A stretch of DNA of 42,479 nucleotides from Opitutia bacterium (GCA_018645475.1 JABGWU010000050.1:1-42479), one strand, 5' to 3'; shown: positions 1 to 9,239, numbered from the stretch's first letter. Numbers and translations: made by a program. Notes: generated by a model not told the origin, from the sequence alone.

Positions 1-240
1 AGAAATGAATCAAAAATATGAGTTAAGGAATGCGGAGTTGAACTTTTGTTTATTTTCATAATTTTTTTGGTTATTAATTTACCACATGAATTGCATTAAT
101 AATACCAAAGTGAATGATTACATAAATAGTTGATTAACAGCAACTAAAGATATAGGTCAATCAACAACAAGAGACAATATGACTCACCCGTAAAGAGGGA
201 AAATCAAATAAGCGCCAAATTGACTCGGTTAATTATTGAT
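1..240. other. Left-edge non-coding stretch
   Basis: This AT-rich stretch lies downstream of the minus-strand Sel1-like gene. I see no RNA gene, convincing hairpin or supported coding sequence. A minus-strand ATG at 57-59 opens a frame running off the left edge (19 complete codons), but nothing recognisable is encoded, so it is not called. Confidence 0.4.
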
Positions 241-1401
241 TTAAAATAATGACTTGTAAGACTGGAGAAGGCGACGAGCAGTTTTGTCTCCTTTTTGGGA
301 GGCAACAGAAAGCCACTCTTTTGCTAACTTTAAATCTTTTTCTATCCCCTTGCCACTAAGCCTCATTAACCCGACGAAACGAGCGGCTTCCGCATTGCCC
401 CCTTGGGCTAAAGGGATAAAAAGCTCGTAAGCCATCGCATAGTTTTGCTCCACCCCAACTCCAGTGTAGTACCTGCGCGCCTTGTCCAAACGACTTTTAT
501 CATCATAAATGGTTTTCTGATTTGTTTGAACTTTTATCGGACTAATTGACTGATCTTTTTCAATCTCTATTGAATTACCACTTTTGTGTAAATATTCCAT
601 TGCCAAGAGGTGATTCTGTTTGGCTGCCAGTTTTAAAAGTGCTATGCCCTCGATTGTATTTTTAGAAATTCCGTCAGCACCTTCCAGAAGAAGCAATCCA
701 AGAGAGTACTGTGCTTCAGAAAAGTTTTGCTTTACTGCTAGTCTAAGCCATTGAGATGCTTTAAGGGTATTTTTTTCGACTCCATCCCCATTGTAATAAG
801 CCATACCTAAATTAAACCTTGCTGTTAGTGATTTAGCTCTTACCGCTTTTGATAAAAGATTAATTCCTTTGGCAGTATTTCTTTCAAGCAAACCTGGCAA
901 ACCTCTTAGATAAAGTGCACCGATCGTAGCTTGAGCCTGCGGATAGCCTAAATCAGCGGAACGCACAAACAAACGTAGTGCTTTGTTTACATTTGTAGGA
1001 ATGACCTGGAAATCAATTTCACCCATACAATACATAGCAACAGGGTCTCCATCGGAGGCATACCTCTGCAACCTTAGTGCAGCATCTTGGTATAGTGTAG
1101 TTGCCGAGACAAGATCACCTTCTAGCATTGCCAAGTTGGCAAGATTATATGCCCCAAATGGATGGCCTGCAGATGCAGCAACCTGAGACCACTTTCGAGA
1201 CAGTTCGACATTTACGGCAGAACCTGCTTCTCCTGACCTCAAATAAATTCCTAGTAGCCCTTGATAATATGGCGATCCACTCTTAGCTCGCTCAATAATA
1301 TGTTCGTATGTGATATTTTCATCCCAACGATCAGTATTTGCGTAAATAAAATGACTGCAAAAGAAGAGAGTTAAAAGAATAAGGTTTAACTTTACTAACA
1401 T
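241..1401 (-). CDS. Secreted Sel1-like repeat protein
   Basis: This 386-residue protein starts with a signal peptide (hydrophobic LNLILLTLFFCSHFIYA, cleavage near residue 21). The rest is a run of roughly 36-residue helical Sel1-like repeats. Typical pieces are GLLGIYLRSGEAG, ARFNLGMAYYNGDGVEKN, AQYSLGLLLLEGADGISKN and AARFVGLMRLSGKGIEKD. A non-repetitive linker at about residues 275-300 splits the array into an N-terminal block and a short C-terminal block. Sel1/TPR-like solenoids usually act as protein-binding scaffolds in the envelope; no catalytic motif is visible. The gene is divergent from the TPR gene at 1476 with 74 bases between them, so the two may share a control region. The ATG has no Shine-Dalgarno motif. 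The family call is firm; the specific role is unknown. Confidence 0.85.
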   Translation of the reverse strand: MLVKLNLILLTLFFCSHFIYANTDRWDENITYEHIIERAKSGSPYYQGLLGIYLRSGEAGSAVNVELSRKWSQVAASAGHPFGAYNLANLAMLEGDLVSATTLYQDAALRLQRYASDGDPVAMYCMGEIDFQVIPTNVNKALRLFVRSADLGYPQAQATIGALYLRGLPGLLERNTAKGINLLSKAVRAKSLTARFNLGMAYYNGDGVEKNTLKASQWLRLAVKQNFSEAQYSLGLLLLEGADGISKNTIEGIALLKLAAKQNHLLAMEYLHKSGNSIEIEKDQSISPIKVQTNQKTIYDDKSRLDKARRYYTGVGVEQNYAMAYELFIPLAQGGNAEAARFVGLMRLSGKGIEKDLKLAKEWLSVASQKGDKTARRLLQSYKSLF

Positions 1402-1475
1402 TTTTGCATGTTAATTACTTTAACCAAGCCTTCCAAGCTTGAAAAAAGATGTTCAGTATTCAATAATAACTAATT

Positions 1476-2570
1476 GTGATTTATTGTATCCGCTCAATTT
1501 TATTAGTATTAACAATACTTTTTTTATCTCAAATTACTAGTTCTGCAAAAGAGGAGCAAGTACCCTATGAAATTACACTTTCTGAAAAAATTTTAAAACA
1601 AATTATTGATAGGCAGGAAAAGTTTTTCAGATTTTCAAAATCTGAAAAAAAATCAAATGAGCAAGAATTGACTAGGCATGCACAAGATATTGTTGCTGCA
1701 TATGAAAGTTACCTTAGCGACAACCCAGATGATGTTCATGGATTAATTCTGTTTGGAAAATTTTTAAGAAAAGTTGGACAGGAAGAACATGCAGTGGAAT
1801 TTTTTATGCAAGCAGACAAAATTAACCCAAAACTCGCGGTCGTTAAACAGCAGCTTGCCAATTATTTAATCGAAAAAGGAAAGCCAGTTGATGCTTTCCC
1901 CTATTTCATTCTAACAATAGAATTAAATCCCCAAGAAGCTGTTTATCATTTTCAGCTCGGGAACTTTCTCTTTCTTTTTCAAAAGGAACTCATTGACGAA
2001 GGAATCCTGAACCGAACATCAGCTCAATCTTTCATGCATCGGTCTTTCCTAGAAGCAAGCAAGTTAAAGCCTAAGAACTTTGATTTTCAACTTCGCTACG
2101 CTCAAAGCTTTTTTGATTTTCCTGAATCAAATAAAGCCAAGGCACTTACAACATGGGAAAAAATCGAGGAGAATTTCCCGGATAAATCTAAACTCGAGCA
2201 AGATTATTTTAGGCTTTGCAGAGCTAGAGTTCTTCTAGAACTTAATCGACAGGTGGATGCTTCAACATTAATTAACACCGTTTCTTCAAAATCATTAAGG
2301 CAGGTAAGAGATGCTTTACTCCAGCAAGCTACCGGCAAAAAAAATGATGCCATCGAGCATTCCAAAGAAAAAGAGGATCAAAAAAAACAAAGTTATGTTG
2401 AACCCAATCATAAACATTTTCTTCCATCCGACCCCCATCTTGAAAGACTGAGAAGACTAACCAATCGCCTAGTAGAAGAAAAAATGCTTAGCGAATTAAA
2501 AGTTGATGCGATCAAAGCTAGCTATAATAAATCTGGGCAAATAAAAATTCAGATCAGCAAGGCTCGCTAA
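1476..2570 (+). CDS. Secreted TPR-repeat protein
   Basis: The product is 364 residues, read from a GTG start; no in-frame ATG lies closer to the signal peptide. Residues 1-24 form a signal peptide (hydrophobic SILLVLTILFLSQITSSA). Tetratricopeptide-like helical pairs follow, for example HGLILFGKFLRKVGQEEHAVEFFMQADKINP split over about residues 84-115, and PVDAFPYFILTIELNPQEAVYHFQLGNF-like units to about 160. The C-terminal third is charged and probably not TPR (LERLRRLTNRLVEEKML). It is likely a periplasmic scaffold; partners are unknown. The M50 protease gene begins 76 bases later on the same strand, so co-transcription is possible but not shown. Confidence 0.75.
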   Translation: MIYCIRSILLVLTILFLSQITSSAKEEQVPYEITLSEKILKQIIDRQEKFFRFSKSEKKSNEQELTRHAQDIVAAYESYLSDNPDDVHGLILFGKFLRKVGQEEHAVEFFMQADKINPKLAVVKQQLANYLIEKGKPVDAFPYFILTIELNPQEAVYHFQLGNFLFLFQKELIDEGILNRTSAQSFMHRSFLEASKLKPKNFDFQLRYAQSFFDFPESNKAKALTTWEKIEENFPDKSKLEQDYFRLCRARVLLELNRQVDASTLINTVSSKSLRQVRDALLQQATGKKNDAIEHSKEKEDQKKQSYVEPNHKHFLPSDPHLERLRRLTNRLVEEKMLSELKVDAIKASYNKSGQIKIQISKAR

Positions 2571-2646
2571 AGCCGGAGTAATTATTGCAGTACCAAACAA
2601 CAAAATACTTTAAGAGCATTGATTTAAGCCGTGTTTCAAATTGCTA

Positions 2647-3285
2647 ATGGAATTTGAAAAGATTATTTTATTTTTAGTTCTACTTGTTAGTTTAACGGTA
2701 CACGAATGGGCACATGCATTTACTGCTGATAAATTAGGTGACCCTCTTCCACGAAAACAGGGTAGGGTAACACTGGACCCACGATCTCACATGGATTTAA
2801 TTGGTACCATTATACTACCAATTATTATTATCTTTGTATCACCTAGTTTTGCAATATTTGGTTGGGGAAAACCAGTTCAAATTTCATTACCTAACAAAGA
2901 TAAAAGGAAAAGAGATGACATTCTAATAACCCTAGCCGGTCCATTTTCCAATTTTGCGATCTGCTTGATTACCGTTATTTTTTTTTCTCTTTGGGTATCT
3001 TTTTCGGATATTTCTCATAGTTTCTATTCAGTATTTTTTATTATCGTAAATTTAAATTGTACCTTGCTTATATTTAACCTCATTCCAATACCTCCATTAG
3101 ATGGATCGCATATTTTAAAAAATGCGATTAATATGAGGCCAGCAACATATCAATATTTTTCAAGATATGGATTTTTTATTTTACTAGTTTTAATTAATAT
3201 TCCTGCTTTCCAGAGTATAATAGGAGATTCCATCATAATTCTAAGCGGTGCTTTCTTCAGCATTTTCTCGCAAATCATCAATTAA
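2647..3285 (+). CDS. Site-2 protease family (M50) intramembrane zinc metalloprotease
   Basis: This short M50 protein has about five membrane segments. The zinc-binding HEWAH sits in the first one (residues 19-23 from the ATG). The third zinc ligand is in the classic NLIPIPPLDGSHIL segment, and LDPRSHMD is also typical of this SREBP-S2P-like subfamily. No PDZ or CBS domain is attached, unlike RseP or SpoIVFB. These enzymes cut membrane-embedded substrates, often to release anti-sigma factors, but the compact type has no assigned substrate. An upstream in-frame TTG at 2641 adds two residues; I prefer the ATG at 2647. The rhomboid gene follows after 20 bases, so the two intramembrane proteases are probably co-transcribed. 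Confidence 0.88.
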   Translation: MEFEKIILFLVLLVSLTVHEWAHAFTADKLGDPLPRKQGRVTLDPRSHMDLIGTIILPIIIIFVSPSFAIFGWGKPVQISLPNKDKRKRDDILITLAGPFSNFAICLITVIFFSLWVSFSDISHSFYSVFFIIVNLNCTLLIFNLIPIPPLDGSHILKNAINMRPATYQYFSRYGFFILLVLINIPAFQSIIGDSIIILSGAFFSIFSQIIN

Positions 3286-3305
3286 ATATCTACAAGTAAT
3301 CTATA

Positions 3306-4190
3306 ATGCGAAGCATAGCTACCTTTAAGGAAGAAAAAATTGCCCTGCGGTTTTGGAATTTCCTTCAATCTGAAGATATAGAATCTTCATTAGAAGAAGA
3401 TGAATCAAACCGAGAATGGCTTGTTTGGGTCTTGGACGAAGAAAAGATTCCCCAAGCAATGGTGTCATATAAGGAATTTAAGGTAACGCCGAATGACTCG
3501 AAATTTAATTTAACAAAAAATATTGAGCCAAAACTTAAAGAATCCAATTTGGGTAATCATAACAAAAAATCACGCTTTAAAAATTATAATTTAAGAGAAA
3601 ACTGGAATAAAAAAGATAGAAGTCCGGGAATGTTCTCCCTTTCATTAATAATTACTTCTGTTGCTGTTTTTCTTCTATCGGGCATGGGGCAAAATGCTGA
3701 AATTGTAAATAAATTTTTAATCACGGAAAAATTAAATGGTACACTTTCAGAAGTTCTAAATGGAGAAATATGGAGAATAATAACTCCTATTTTTTTACAT
3801 TTTTCATTCTTTCATATTCTATTCAATATGTTTTGGGTGCATGATCTCGGTGGCCAAATTGAAAAAAGAAAGGGGTCTCGATTCTTTTTCCTGTTTATTT
3901 TTGTAACTGCAATCATATCAAACCTTGCACAATTTAAATTTGGTGGACCTGCCTTTGGTGGCATGTCTGGTGTTGTCTATGGTCTTTTCGGATATGTGTG
4001 GATAAAGTGCAAATTTGATCCTGGTGATGGTTTATTCATCCATCAAACAACTGCAATAATCATGCTTGCTTGGTTTTTTCTATGCTTTGCAGTGAAAGAC
4101 TTCGGTATAGCAAATTGGGCTCACGCGGGTGGACTTATTACAGGAACAGCGTGGGGTTATATTTCTGCGGTTAGATGGAACCGTAAATAA
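3306..4190 (+). CDS. Rhomboid family intramembrane serine protease (GlpG-like)
   Basis: The 294-residue protein has a soluble N-terminal domain (about 1-70) that resembles the cytosolic rhomboid N domain of GlpG. A charged linker follows, then six hydrophobic segments from about residue 108. The catalytic dyad is visible: Ser221 in GGMSGVVYGLFGY and His273 in WAHAGG. The HFSFFHILFNMFW segment matches the conserved oxyanion/His-Asn helix of rhomboids. It cleaves single-pass membrane proteins within the bilayer. It lies 20 bases downstream of the M50 protease gene and is convergent with the metX-metW fusion gene, whose stop is 13 bases away. The ATG lacks a Shine-Dalgarno motif. Confidence 0.92.
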   Translation: MRSIATFKEEKIALRFWNFLQSEDIESSLEEDESNREWLVWVLDEEKIPQAMVSYKEFKVTPNDSKFNLTKNIEPKLKESNLGNHNKKSRFKNYNLRENWNKKDRSPGMFSLSLIITSVAVFLLSGMGQNAEIVNKFLITEKLNGTLSEVLNGEIWRIITPIFLHFSFFHILFNMFWVHDLGGQIEKRKGSRFFFLFIFVTAIISNLAQFKFGGPAFGGMSGVVYGLFGYVWIKCKFDPGDGLFIHQTTAIIMLAWFFLCFAVKDFGIANWAHAGGLITGTAWGYISAVRWNRK

Positions 4191-4203
4191 TATTCCTGTC
4201 TTT

Positions 4204-6015
4204 CTAAACTCTTACTAATTCATAAATTGCCAACCCGGCTCTTAGGTTGGGAATCCATCGACATTCTGTCCTCCAATTTCCGTGATGAAATACTTTTCTT
4301 CCTAATCGAAAGGGTTTCTTAAGTTCAACTGAAGGGTTACAAAAAGACTCAAACTCTTTGATTGAAAAATGGTTTAGCGGATGACTCTTCTCCCATTTCT
4401 CACTATAAACATCGTTCGTAATTCTTGAGCCATACCTGGAAAAATGTAAACGGTTTCGCCAATACCCATGATTCACAAAACTAACTGCAACTCGCTTACC
4501 TACTCTAAGTGCGTCTAAAATTACCTGCCCCGGTTCAGGTAACTCTTCCACCATTCTTGAAAACACCACCCAATCAAATGAATTATCTGAAAGCATTGAT
4601 AAAGCATTACGAATATCACCCTGATAAACATTAACTCCTCTAGAAATGCACGCGGCGGCCTTGGTAGAATCATAATCAACTCCCAATCCTTTTACATTTT
4701 TAGTCTCACGAAGGTGCTCTAAAAGGATTCCTCGTCCACATCCTAGATCCAATACCTTTTCATCCTTTTTTACCCAACCACTAATTACTTTAAGATCGGC
4801 TTCCTTTTTTACATTAGAACGATTATTGCTATGCCTTGATTTTTGTGATTCTTGATGAACAGGTTTTACTAAATTTTCGCCTTTTAAAAATAATTTTATT
4901 AAGCGTAAAAAATCATGCGAATTAAGCAAAAACGAATCATGCCCATGGTCGTGATCAATTTCTAAATAGGATGCATTTTTCCCCAATCGTTGAAGAGATT
5001 CAGCAATCATTTTATTTTGAGAAGGTGTGTAAAGCCAATCAGATGTAAAGCCCACAACCATAACTTTTGCACTAACATTCTTTAAGTTTTCATCTAAACC
5101 ATTATCTCCAACGAGATCAAAACGGTCTAGTGCCTTAGTTAGCTTTAAATAGGTATTAGCATCAAAACGATCAACAAATTTAAATCCTTGGTAATGTAAA
5201 TAACTTTCAACAGTAAACTGGTTATTCTCCGATTTTTGATCTTGTTCATCACCAGCAATCATTAAATCGCGACCAAATTTTTCGGCCATTGCTTTGTCAG
5301 AAAGGTAAGTAATATGGGCCATCATTCTAGCAACTGCTAATCCTGCTTCTGGCCTAGTTTCTGAAGTATACTCTCCATTGTTCCAATGCGGATCACGCTT
5401 AATTGAAGTTCGACCAACTTCATTAAAGGCAATTGTTTGGGCACTATGTTGGGCTGTTGCCGCTATAATCATCGCACTTTTTACGAAACTGGGGAATTCA
5501 ACAACCCATTGAAGTGCTTGCATCCCACCCATACTACCGCCTACAACCGAATAAAGAGACTTTATCATTAAGTGATCTAATAATAGCTTTTGTGCACTCA
5601 CCATATCTTTAATTGTAAGATCTGGAAAGGTCATACCGTAAGGTTTTTGAGTCAAAGGGTTTATCGAAGTTGGGCCAGTCGAACCTTGGCACGCACCAAG
5701 GACATTTGAACAAATTACAAAATATTCACTGGTATCAATTGCTTTCCCGGGACCAACTGCATGATCCCACCAACCCTTTCTTTCATCTTCGTCAGAAATT
5801 CCCGCCACATGATGATCTCCAGTTAGTGCGTGGCAGACAAGTATTGCATTGGAACGGTCCTTATTAAGCCTACCATAGGTTTCATACTTTATTTGTAAGC
5901 TACTCAGTTCACCATAAGACATTACAAATGATTTTTTGTATTCAAAAATTTGAGGTGAAACTTTGCCGATTTCACCTTCCTTGCTTTCCTTGGCTATCTT
6001 TTTAGAAGAATTCAT
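4204..6015 (-). CDS. metX: Homoserine O-acetyltransferase MetX fused to a MetW-like methyltransferase domain
   Basis: One 603-residue chain carries two proteins that are usually separate. Residues about 20-380 are a MetX alpha/beta-hydrolase: nucleophile Ser161 in GGSMGGMQALQW, Asp326 in TSDWLYTP and His359 in DHGHDSF complete the triad. It would acetylate (or succinylate) homoserine in methionine synthesis. After a polar linker (about 380-405) comes a MetW domain, a SAM-binding fold with VLDLGCGRG at about 421-429 and conserved RMVEELPEPGQV. MetW is a known partner that supports MetX activity in several bacteria. I chose the ATG at 6015; an in-frame TTG at 6030 would add five residues. The gene lies 45 bases after yebC on the same strand. 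Confidence 0.92.
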   Translation of the reverse strand: MNSSKKIAKESKEGEIGKVSPQIFEYKKSFVMSYGELSSLQIKYETYGRLNKDRSNAILVCHALTGDHHVAGISDEDERKGWWDHAVGPGKAIDTSEYFVICSNVLGACQGSTGPTSINPLTQKPYGMTFPDLTIKDMVSAQKLLLDHLMIKSLYSVVGGSMGGMQALQWVVEFPSFVKSAMIIAATAQHSAQTIAFNEVGRTSIKRDPHWNNGEYTSETRPEAGLAVARMMAHITYLSDKAMAEKFGRDLMIAGDEQDQKSENNQFTVESYLHYQGFKFVDRFDANTYLKLTKALDRFDLVGDNGLDENLKNVSAKVMVVGFTSDWLYTPSQNKMIAESLQRLGKNASYLEIDHDHGHDSFLLNSHDFLRLIKLFLKGENLVKPVHQESQKSRHSNNRSNVKKEADLKVISGWVKKDEKVLDLGCGRGILLEHLRETKNVKGLGVDYDSTKAAACISRGVNVYQGDIRNALSMLSDNSFDWVVFSRMVEELPEPGQVILDALRVGKRVAVSFVNHGYWRNRLHFSRYGSRITNDVYSEKWEKSHPLNHFSIKEFESFCNPSVELKKPFRLGRKVFHHGNWRTECRWIPNLRAGLAIYELVRV

Positions 6016-6059
6016 AATAAAAGTAAGCAAATTCTTACCTGCCTCCCTTTAGAATACTA

Positions 6060-6809
6060 TCAATGCAAGGATTCAAGCAAAGCATCATCTATGTCATAGT
6101 TACCATGGACAGCTTTTACATCCTCAAGTTCCTCTAAATTATCTACTAATTTTAAAATTTTTCGAGCGGCATCCTCATCTGTAACTTGAACCAAATTATT
6201 TGGAAGATAAGCGAGTTCCGAAGAATCAGGCAATACTTCTGCATTAGATAAAGCCTCCGCTATCTTATCATAGTGAGCTGTTTCACAAATGACTTCATAG
6301 TGTTCATCCTCAACTATCACATCCTCTGCGTCATTTTCTAGGGCTAATTCCGTTAGGGAATCTTCATCAATTTTTTCTTTGGCTAACAAGATTTGCCCTT
6401 TTCTCTTAAAGTTAAAAGCAAGTGCACCTGCACCCGCTAGGTTACCACCACCTTTTGAAAAAGTACTTCTTACCTCTGACGCGGAACGATTCTTGTTATC
6501 CGTAGTTACCTCGACAATTAAACCAACTCCACCCGGTCCATAGCCCTCATAAAGTAGTTCCTCAATAATTACACCCCCTAATTCTCCGGTTCCCTTCTTT
6601 ATTGCTCGGTCAATATTATCGGCGGGCATATTTGACTGCTTTGCCTTGGTTATAAGAGTCCTTAACCTTGGATTGAATTCAGGATCCTTGCCCCCATCTC
6701 TTGCCGCTAAAGTAATTTCTTTACTAACCACACTGAAGATTTTCCCTCGCTTGGCGTCAACGGATGCCTTGTGTCGCTTAGTGGTCGCCCATTTACTGTG
6801 CCCTGACAT
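6060..6809 (-). CDS. yebC: YebC/TACO1 family protein
   Basis: The full-length 249-residue protein opens with the hallmark MSGHSKWATTKRHKASVDAKRGK and contains GPGGVGLIVEVTTDNKNRSASEVRS. Family members were first described as DNA-binding transcriptional regulators. Mitochondrial TACO1 and more recent bacterial work connect the family to translation, easing ribosome passage through difficult sequences. The position between yidC-rnpA-rpmH and metX fits a housekeeping role. No Shine-Dalgarno motif precedes the ATG. Confidence 0.95.
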   Translation of the reverse strand: MSGHSKWATTKRHKASVDAKRGKIFSVVSKEITLAARDGGKDPEFNPRLRTLITKAKQSNMPADNIDRAIKKGTGELGGVIIEELLYEGYGPGGVGLIVEVTTDNKNRSASEVRSTFSKGGGNLAGAGALAFNFKRKGQILLAKEKIDEDSLTELALENDAEDVIVEDEHYEVICETAHYDKIAEALSNAEVLPDSSELAYLPNNLVQVTDEDAARKILKLVDNLEELEDVKAVHGNYDIDDALLESLH

Positions 6810-6849
6810 GTACTAGAATGGAAAATAAGGATTCAAGGTTTTGTCAAGT

Positions 6850-8913
6850 TCACTTCTTTGAAATATCCAAGAGAAATTGATGGGCTTGCTCTAATCTTTG
6901 CTTCTTATCTAAAGCTTGTCGCCTTTTACCGGAATTCATTTCACTCAGCCTAAAATCACTGTAATTCTCGGATCTCTCTTTGTAATTCTTTTCCAAAACC
7001 TTCAAATCAATAAGTCCCTTGCTTTTCAGTCCGAGTAAATTTCTGTAACTTTTCTCTTTATCGGAGACTTCATTTAGAACTTTGGGAACTTCTTCAGTTT
7101 CATGTTCCGTCTCGCGTTCTTTCTTAAAACTATCTTTAGGGTCGGGTGCTTTTTTAGTGATAAGAGTTTGAAGAATAGTCATTAAGTTTTGAACAGTCCA
7201 ATAGAGAACCAACGCTGACGAAAAGAAATAAAGAAAGATTAAAAACATAAAAGGCATAAAGCGCATCATCTTTGCGTTTATCCTTTGAGCGTCACTCAAT
7301 TCCGGTCCCATTTGCATTGGATTCAACTTCATTTGAAACCACTGGGTTATAACCATCAGAATAGGTAGCACATTCAATGAAAAACCTTGTACCTGTGATA
7401 CATGATCTTGTTCCGAAAGGTCAGTAGCCCACAAAAAACTTTGACCATACAGTTCTGCCGCTGAACGAAGCATCCAAAACATTCCAAGAAAAATCGGGAT
7501 CTGTATGAGAATAGGCCAACACCCTGCAAAAGGATTAACCTTATGTTCTTTATAAAACTTCATCATTTCCTGATTAAGTTTTTGTGAATTGCCCTTATGC
7601 TTTTCCCGTAATTTGGACATCGGCCCCTGTAAAGATTGCATCTTTTTCTGTGACTGAGTGGCTTTTGCCGTGAGTGGCCAAAGAACGAGTTTAACTAAAA
7701 TAGTAAGCAAAATTATGGCTAAACCGTAATTTCCAAGTAAACCGTGGAGTTTGTTTAAAAGCCAGCTAAACGGTTCGGAAACCCACCAAAACACACCAAA
7801 CTGCATAACTTTCTTCTGCTCATGCCCGAGTAACGCAAGTCCAGCATAATCTTTCGGCCCTGCATATATTTCAAAAGAAAATTCTTTTGAACTCTGTGGA
7901 GAAAGATAGGCAATCGGAAAAGAAATCGTGCCACTGACTCCCTCAATCGCATCCTGGTCAGTTTCGAGCATTTGGATGGAGCGTCCATCTATCCAAGAAT
8001 TTGCAAATTCGTCCAGAGGGCGAACAATGTTGACGAAAAATTGATTGTTAACACAGGCCCACTTTGCTAAAGACAATTTTTTTGTCTCCATCTCGCCATT
8101 TGCCCCCATTTCGTTAAGTTGAAAAAACTCTTCCTGCTCCCCATCTATTCTTCCGCTACATTCCGCACAGGAACATCCTTCAGCTAAAGGTAAACCTTCA
8201 TTATAATACCCGACATTTAAATATGTGGCAGCATTATCAAAAGGATTATAAAGGCGAGGCATTCTAAAAGCAGAACCTAAATTCAGTTTTATTCGACCCA
8301 GGGGTAAAGGATTAGAACTTAGATTTGTCAGTATTGTTTTATGGCTAAAAACATAAGTGCTGTCATCCTCACGAGTATAAATCCTCTCAATCCTAATTTT
8401 ATTCGGTAGCTCCCATTGATAAACAATAGATCGGTTTCCGGATTCAATTCGCTTATATTGCCTAGGGACTGAAAGATCACCAATTAATCTTTTACCTGAT
8501 TCGTCCTCAAAAGAAAGCGAGAGTAAAGACTCTCCTAGATGAGACATGTTGTAGTCGCGACTTAACCTAGAAAATTGTTTTAGACTGACTTCGCGAATAC
8601 CTCCGTCTTGATTAGTAAAAACGAGTGATGAGAAATTATTAGACAATCCTTCAAACAATTCCTCTTCTTGAATGGAATCAACTAAAGTGGGTCGGGTAGT
8701 TGGTTGGCTTCGATTAATATCTTCAACATCATTTCTATCCGAAGATATAGGTTCAATAGATCTTACTGTCCTATTCAAATCATTGATTGGCTCAGTCTGA
8801 TCTGTCTCGTTTAAACGATCTTGTTCCAAGAACTCTTGTTGCTGTTTTCCTTGTTCCCATAACATATAAAATGCAAGAACGAGCATACCGATACCAATTA
8901 AGATATTTTTCAT
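6850..8913 (-). CDS. yidC: Membrane protein insertase YidC with Cys cluster and J-domain-like tail
   Basis: The 687-residue Gram-negative-type YidC has an N-terminal membrane anchor (residues 2-18) and a large periplasmic domain (about 90-350). The conserved insertase core spans about 372-585, with five membrane segments, GNYGLAIILLTILVKLVLWPLT and NPFAGCWPILIQIPIFLGMFW. It inserts and folds inner-membrane proteins, alone or with SecYEG. Two additions are unusual. A CSCAEC cluster (Cys247, 249, 252) lies in the periplasmic domain. The roughly 100-residue cytosolic tail ends in a segment (about 623-683) shaped like a J-domain but with YSD where HPD would be. Its start overlaps the rnpA stop by 4 bases (ATGA), implying translational coupling. 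Confidence 0.95.
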   Translation of the reverse strand: MKNILIGIGMLVLAFYMLWEQGKQQQEFLEQDRLNETDQTEPINDLNRTVRSIEPISSDRNDVEDINRSQPTTRPTLVDSIQEEELFEGLSNNFSSLVFTNQDGGIREVSLKQFSRLSRDYNMSHLGESLLSLSFEDESGKRLIGDLSVPRQYKRIESGNRSIVYQWELPNKIRIERIYTREDDSTYVFSHKTILTNLSSNPLPLGRIKLNLGSAFRMPRLYNPFDNAATYLNVGYYNEGLPLAEGCSCAECSGRIDGEQEEFFQLNEMGANGEMETKKLSLAKWACVNNQFFVNIVRPLDEFANSWIDGRSIQMLETDQDAIEGVSGTISFPIAYLSPQSSKEFSFEIYAGPKDYAGLALLGHEQKKVMQFGVFWWVSEPFSWLLNKLHGLLGNYGLAIILLTILVKLVLWPLTAKATQSQKKMQSLQGPMSKLREKHKGNSQKLNQEMMKFYKEHKVNPFAGCWPILIQIPIFLGMFWMLRSAAELYGQSFLWATDLSEQDHVSQVQGFSLNVLPILMVITQWFQMKLNPMQMGPELSDAQRINAKMMRFMPFMFLIFLYFFSSALVLYWTVQNLMTILQTLITKKAPDPKDSFKKERETEHETEEVPKVLNEVSDKEKSYRNLLGLKSKGLIDLKVLEKNYKERSENYSDFRLSEMNSGKRRQALDKKQRLEQAHQFLLDISKK

Positions 8914-9239
8914 TGATTAAGGATTGTTTTTTTGATCGCGGCTAAAATTCTTTTCTCAACTTCAACAAATGAAAGAGTGAAAAGTAAAGGTCTTGGTAAC
9001 AGAACAATTTTTGAGCCTTTCGGAAAGTGGTCTATATTTTTACGAAAAATTTCTCGGAATCTTCTTTTTGCACGATTTCTTTGGATTGCACCACCGAATC
9101 TCCGAGATGCAATGATACCAAGTTTTGGAAAATTACTGACATCCGAACTTAAGGATATCTGGAACCAAAATGCTTGATCTCTAAATCTCTTGCCTTTCTT
9201 TTTAACAGAATGAAACTCCCATGATTTTCGCAATCTCAT
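8910..9239 (-). CDS. rnpA: Ribonuclease P protein component
   Basis: From the ATG at 9239 the product is 109 residues beginning MRLRKSWEFHSVKKKGKRF, which matches the usual RnpA start. The in-frame TTG at 9272 adds 11 residues unlike the family and is rejected. The RNR signature is clear: RFGGAIQRNRAKRRFREIFR. RnpA binds the RNase P RNA and helps process the 5' ends of tRNAs. The gene follows rpmH and overlaps yidC by 4 bases; yidD, often found between them, is absent. Confidence 0.93.
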   Translation of the reverse strand: MRLRKSWEFHSVKKKGKRFRDQAFWFQISLSSDVSNFPKLGIIASRRFGGAIQRNRAKRRFREIFRKNIDHFPKGSKIVLLPRPLLFTLSFVEVEKRILAAIKKTILNQ

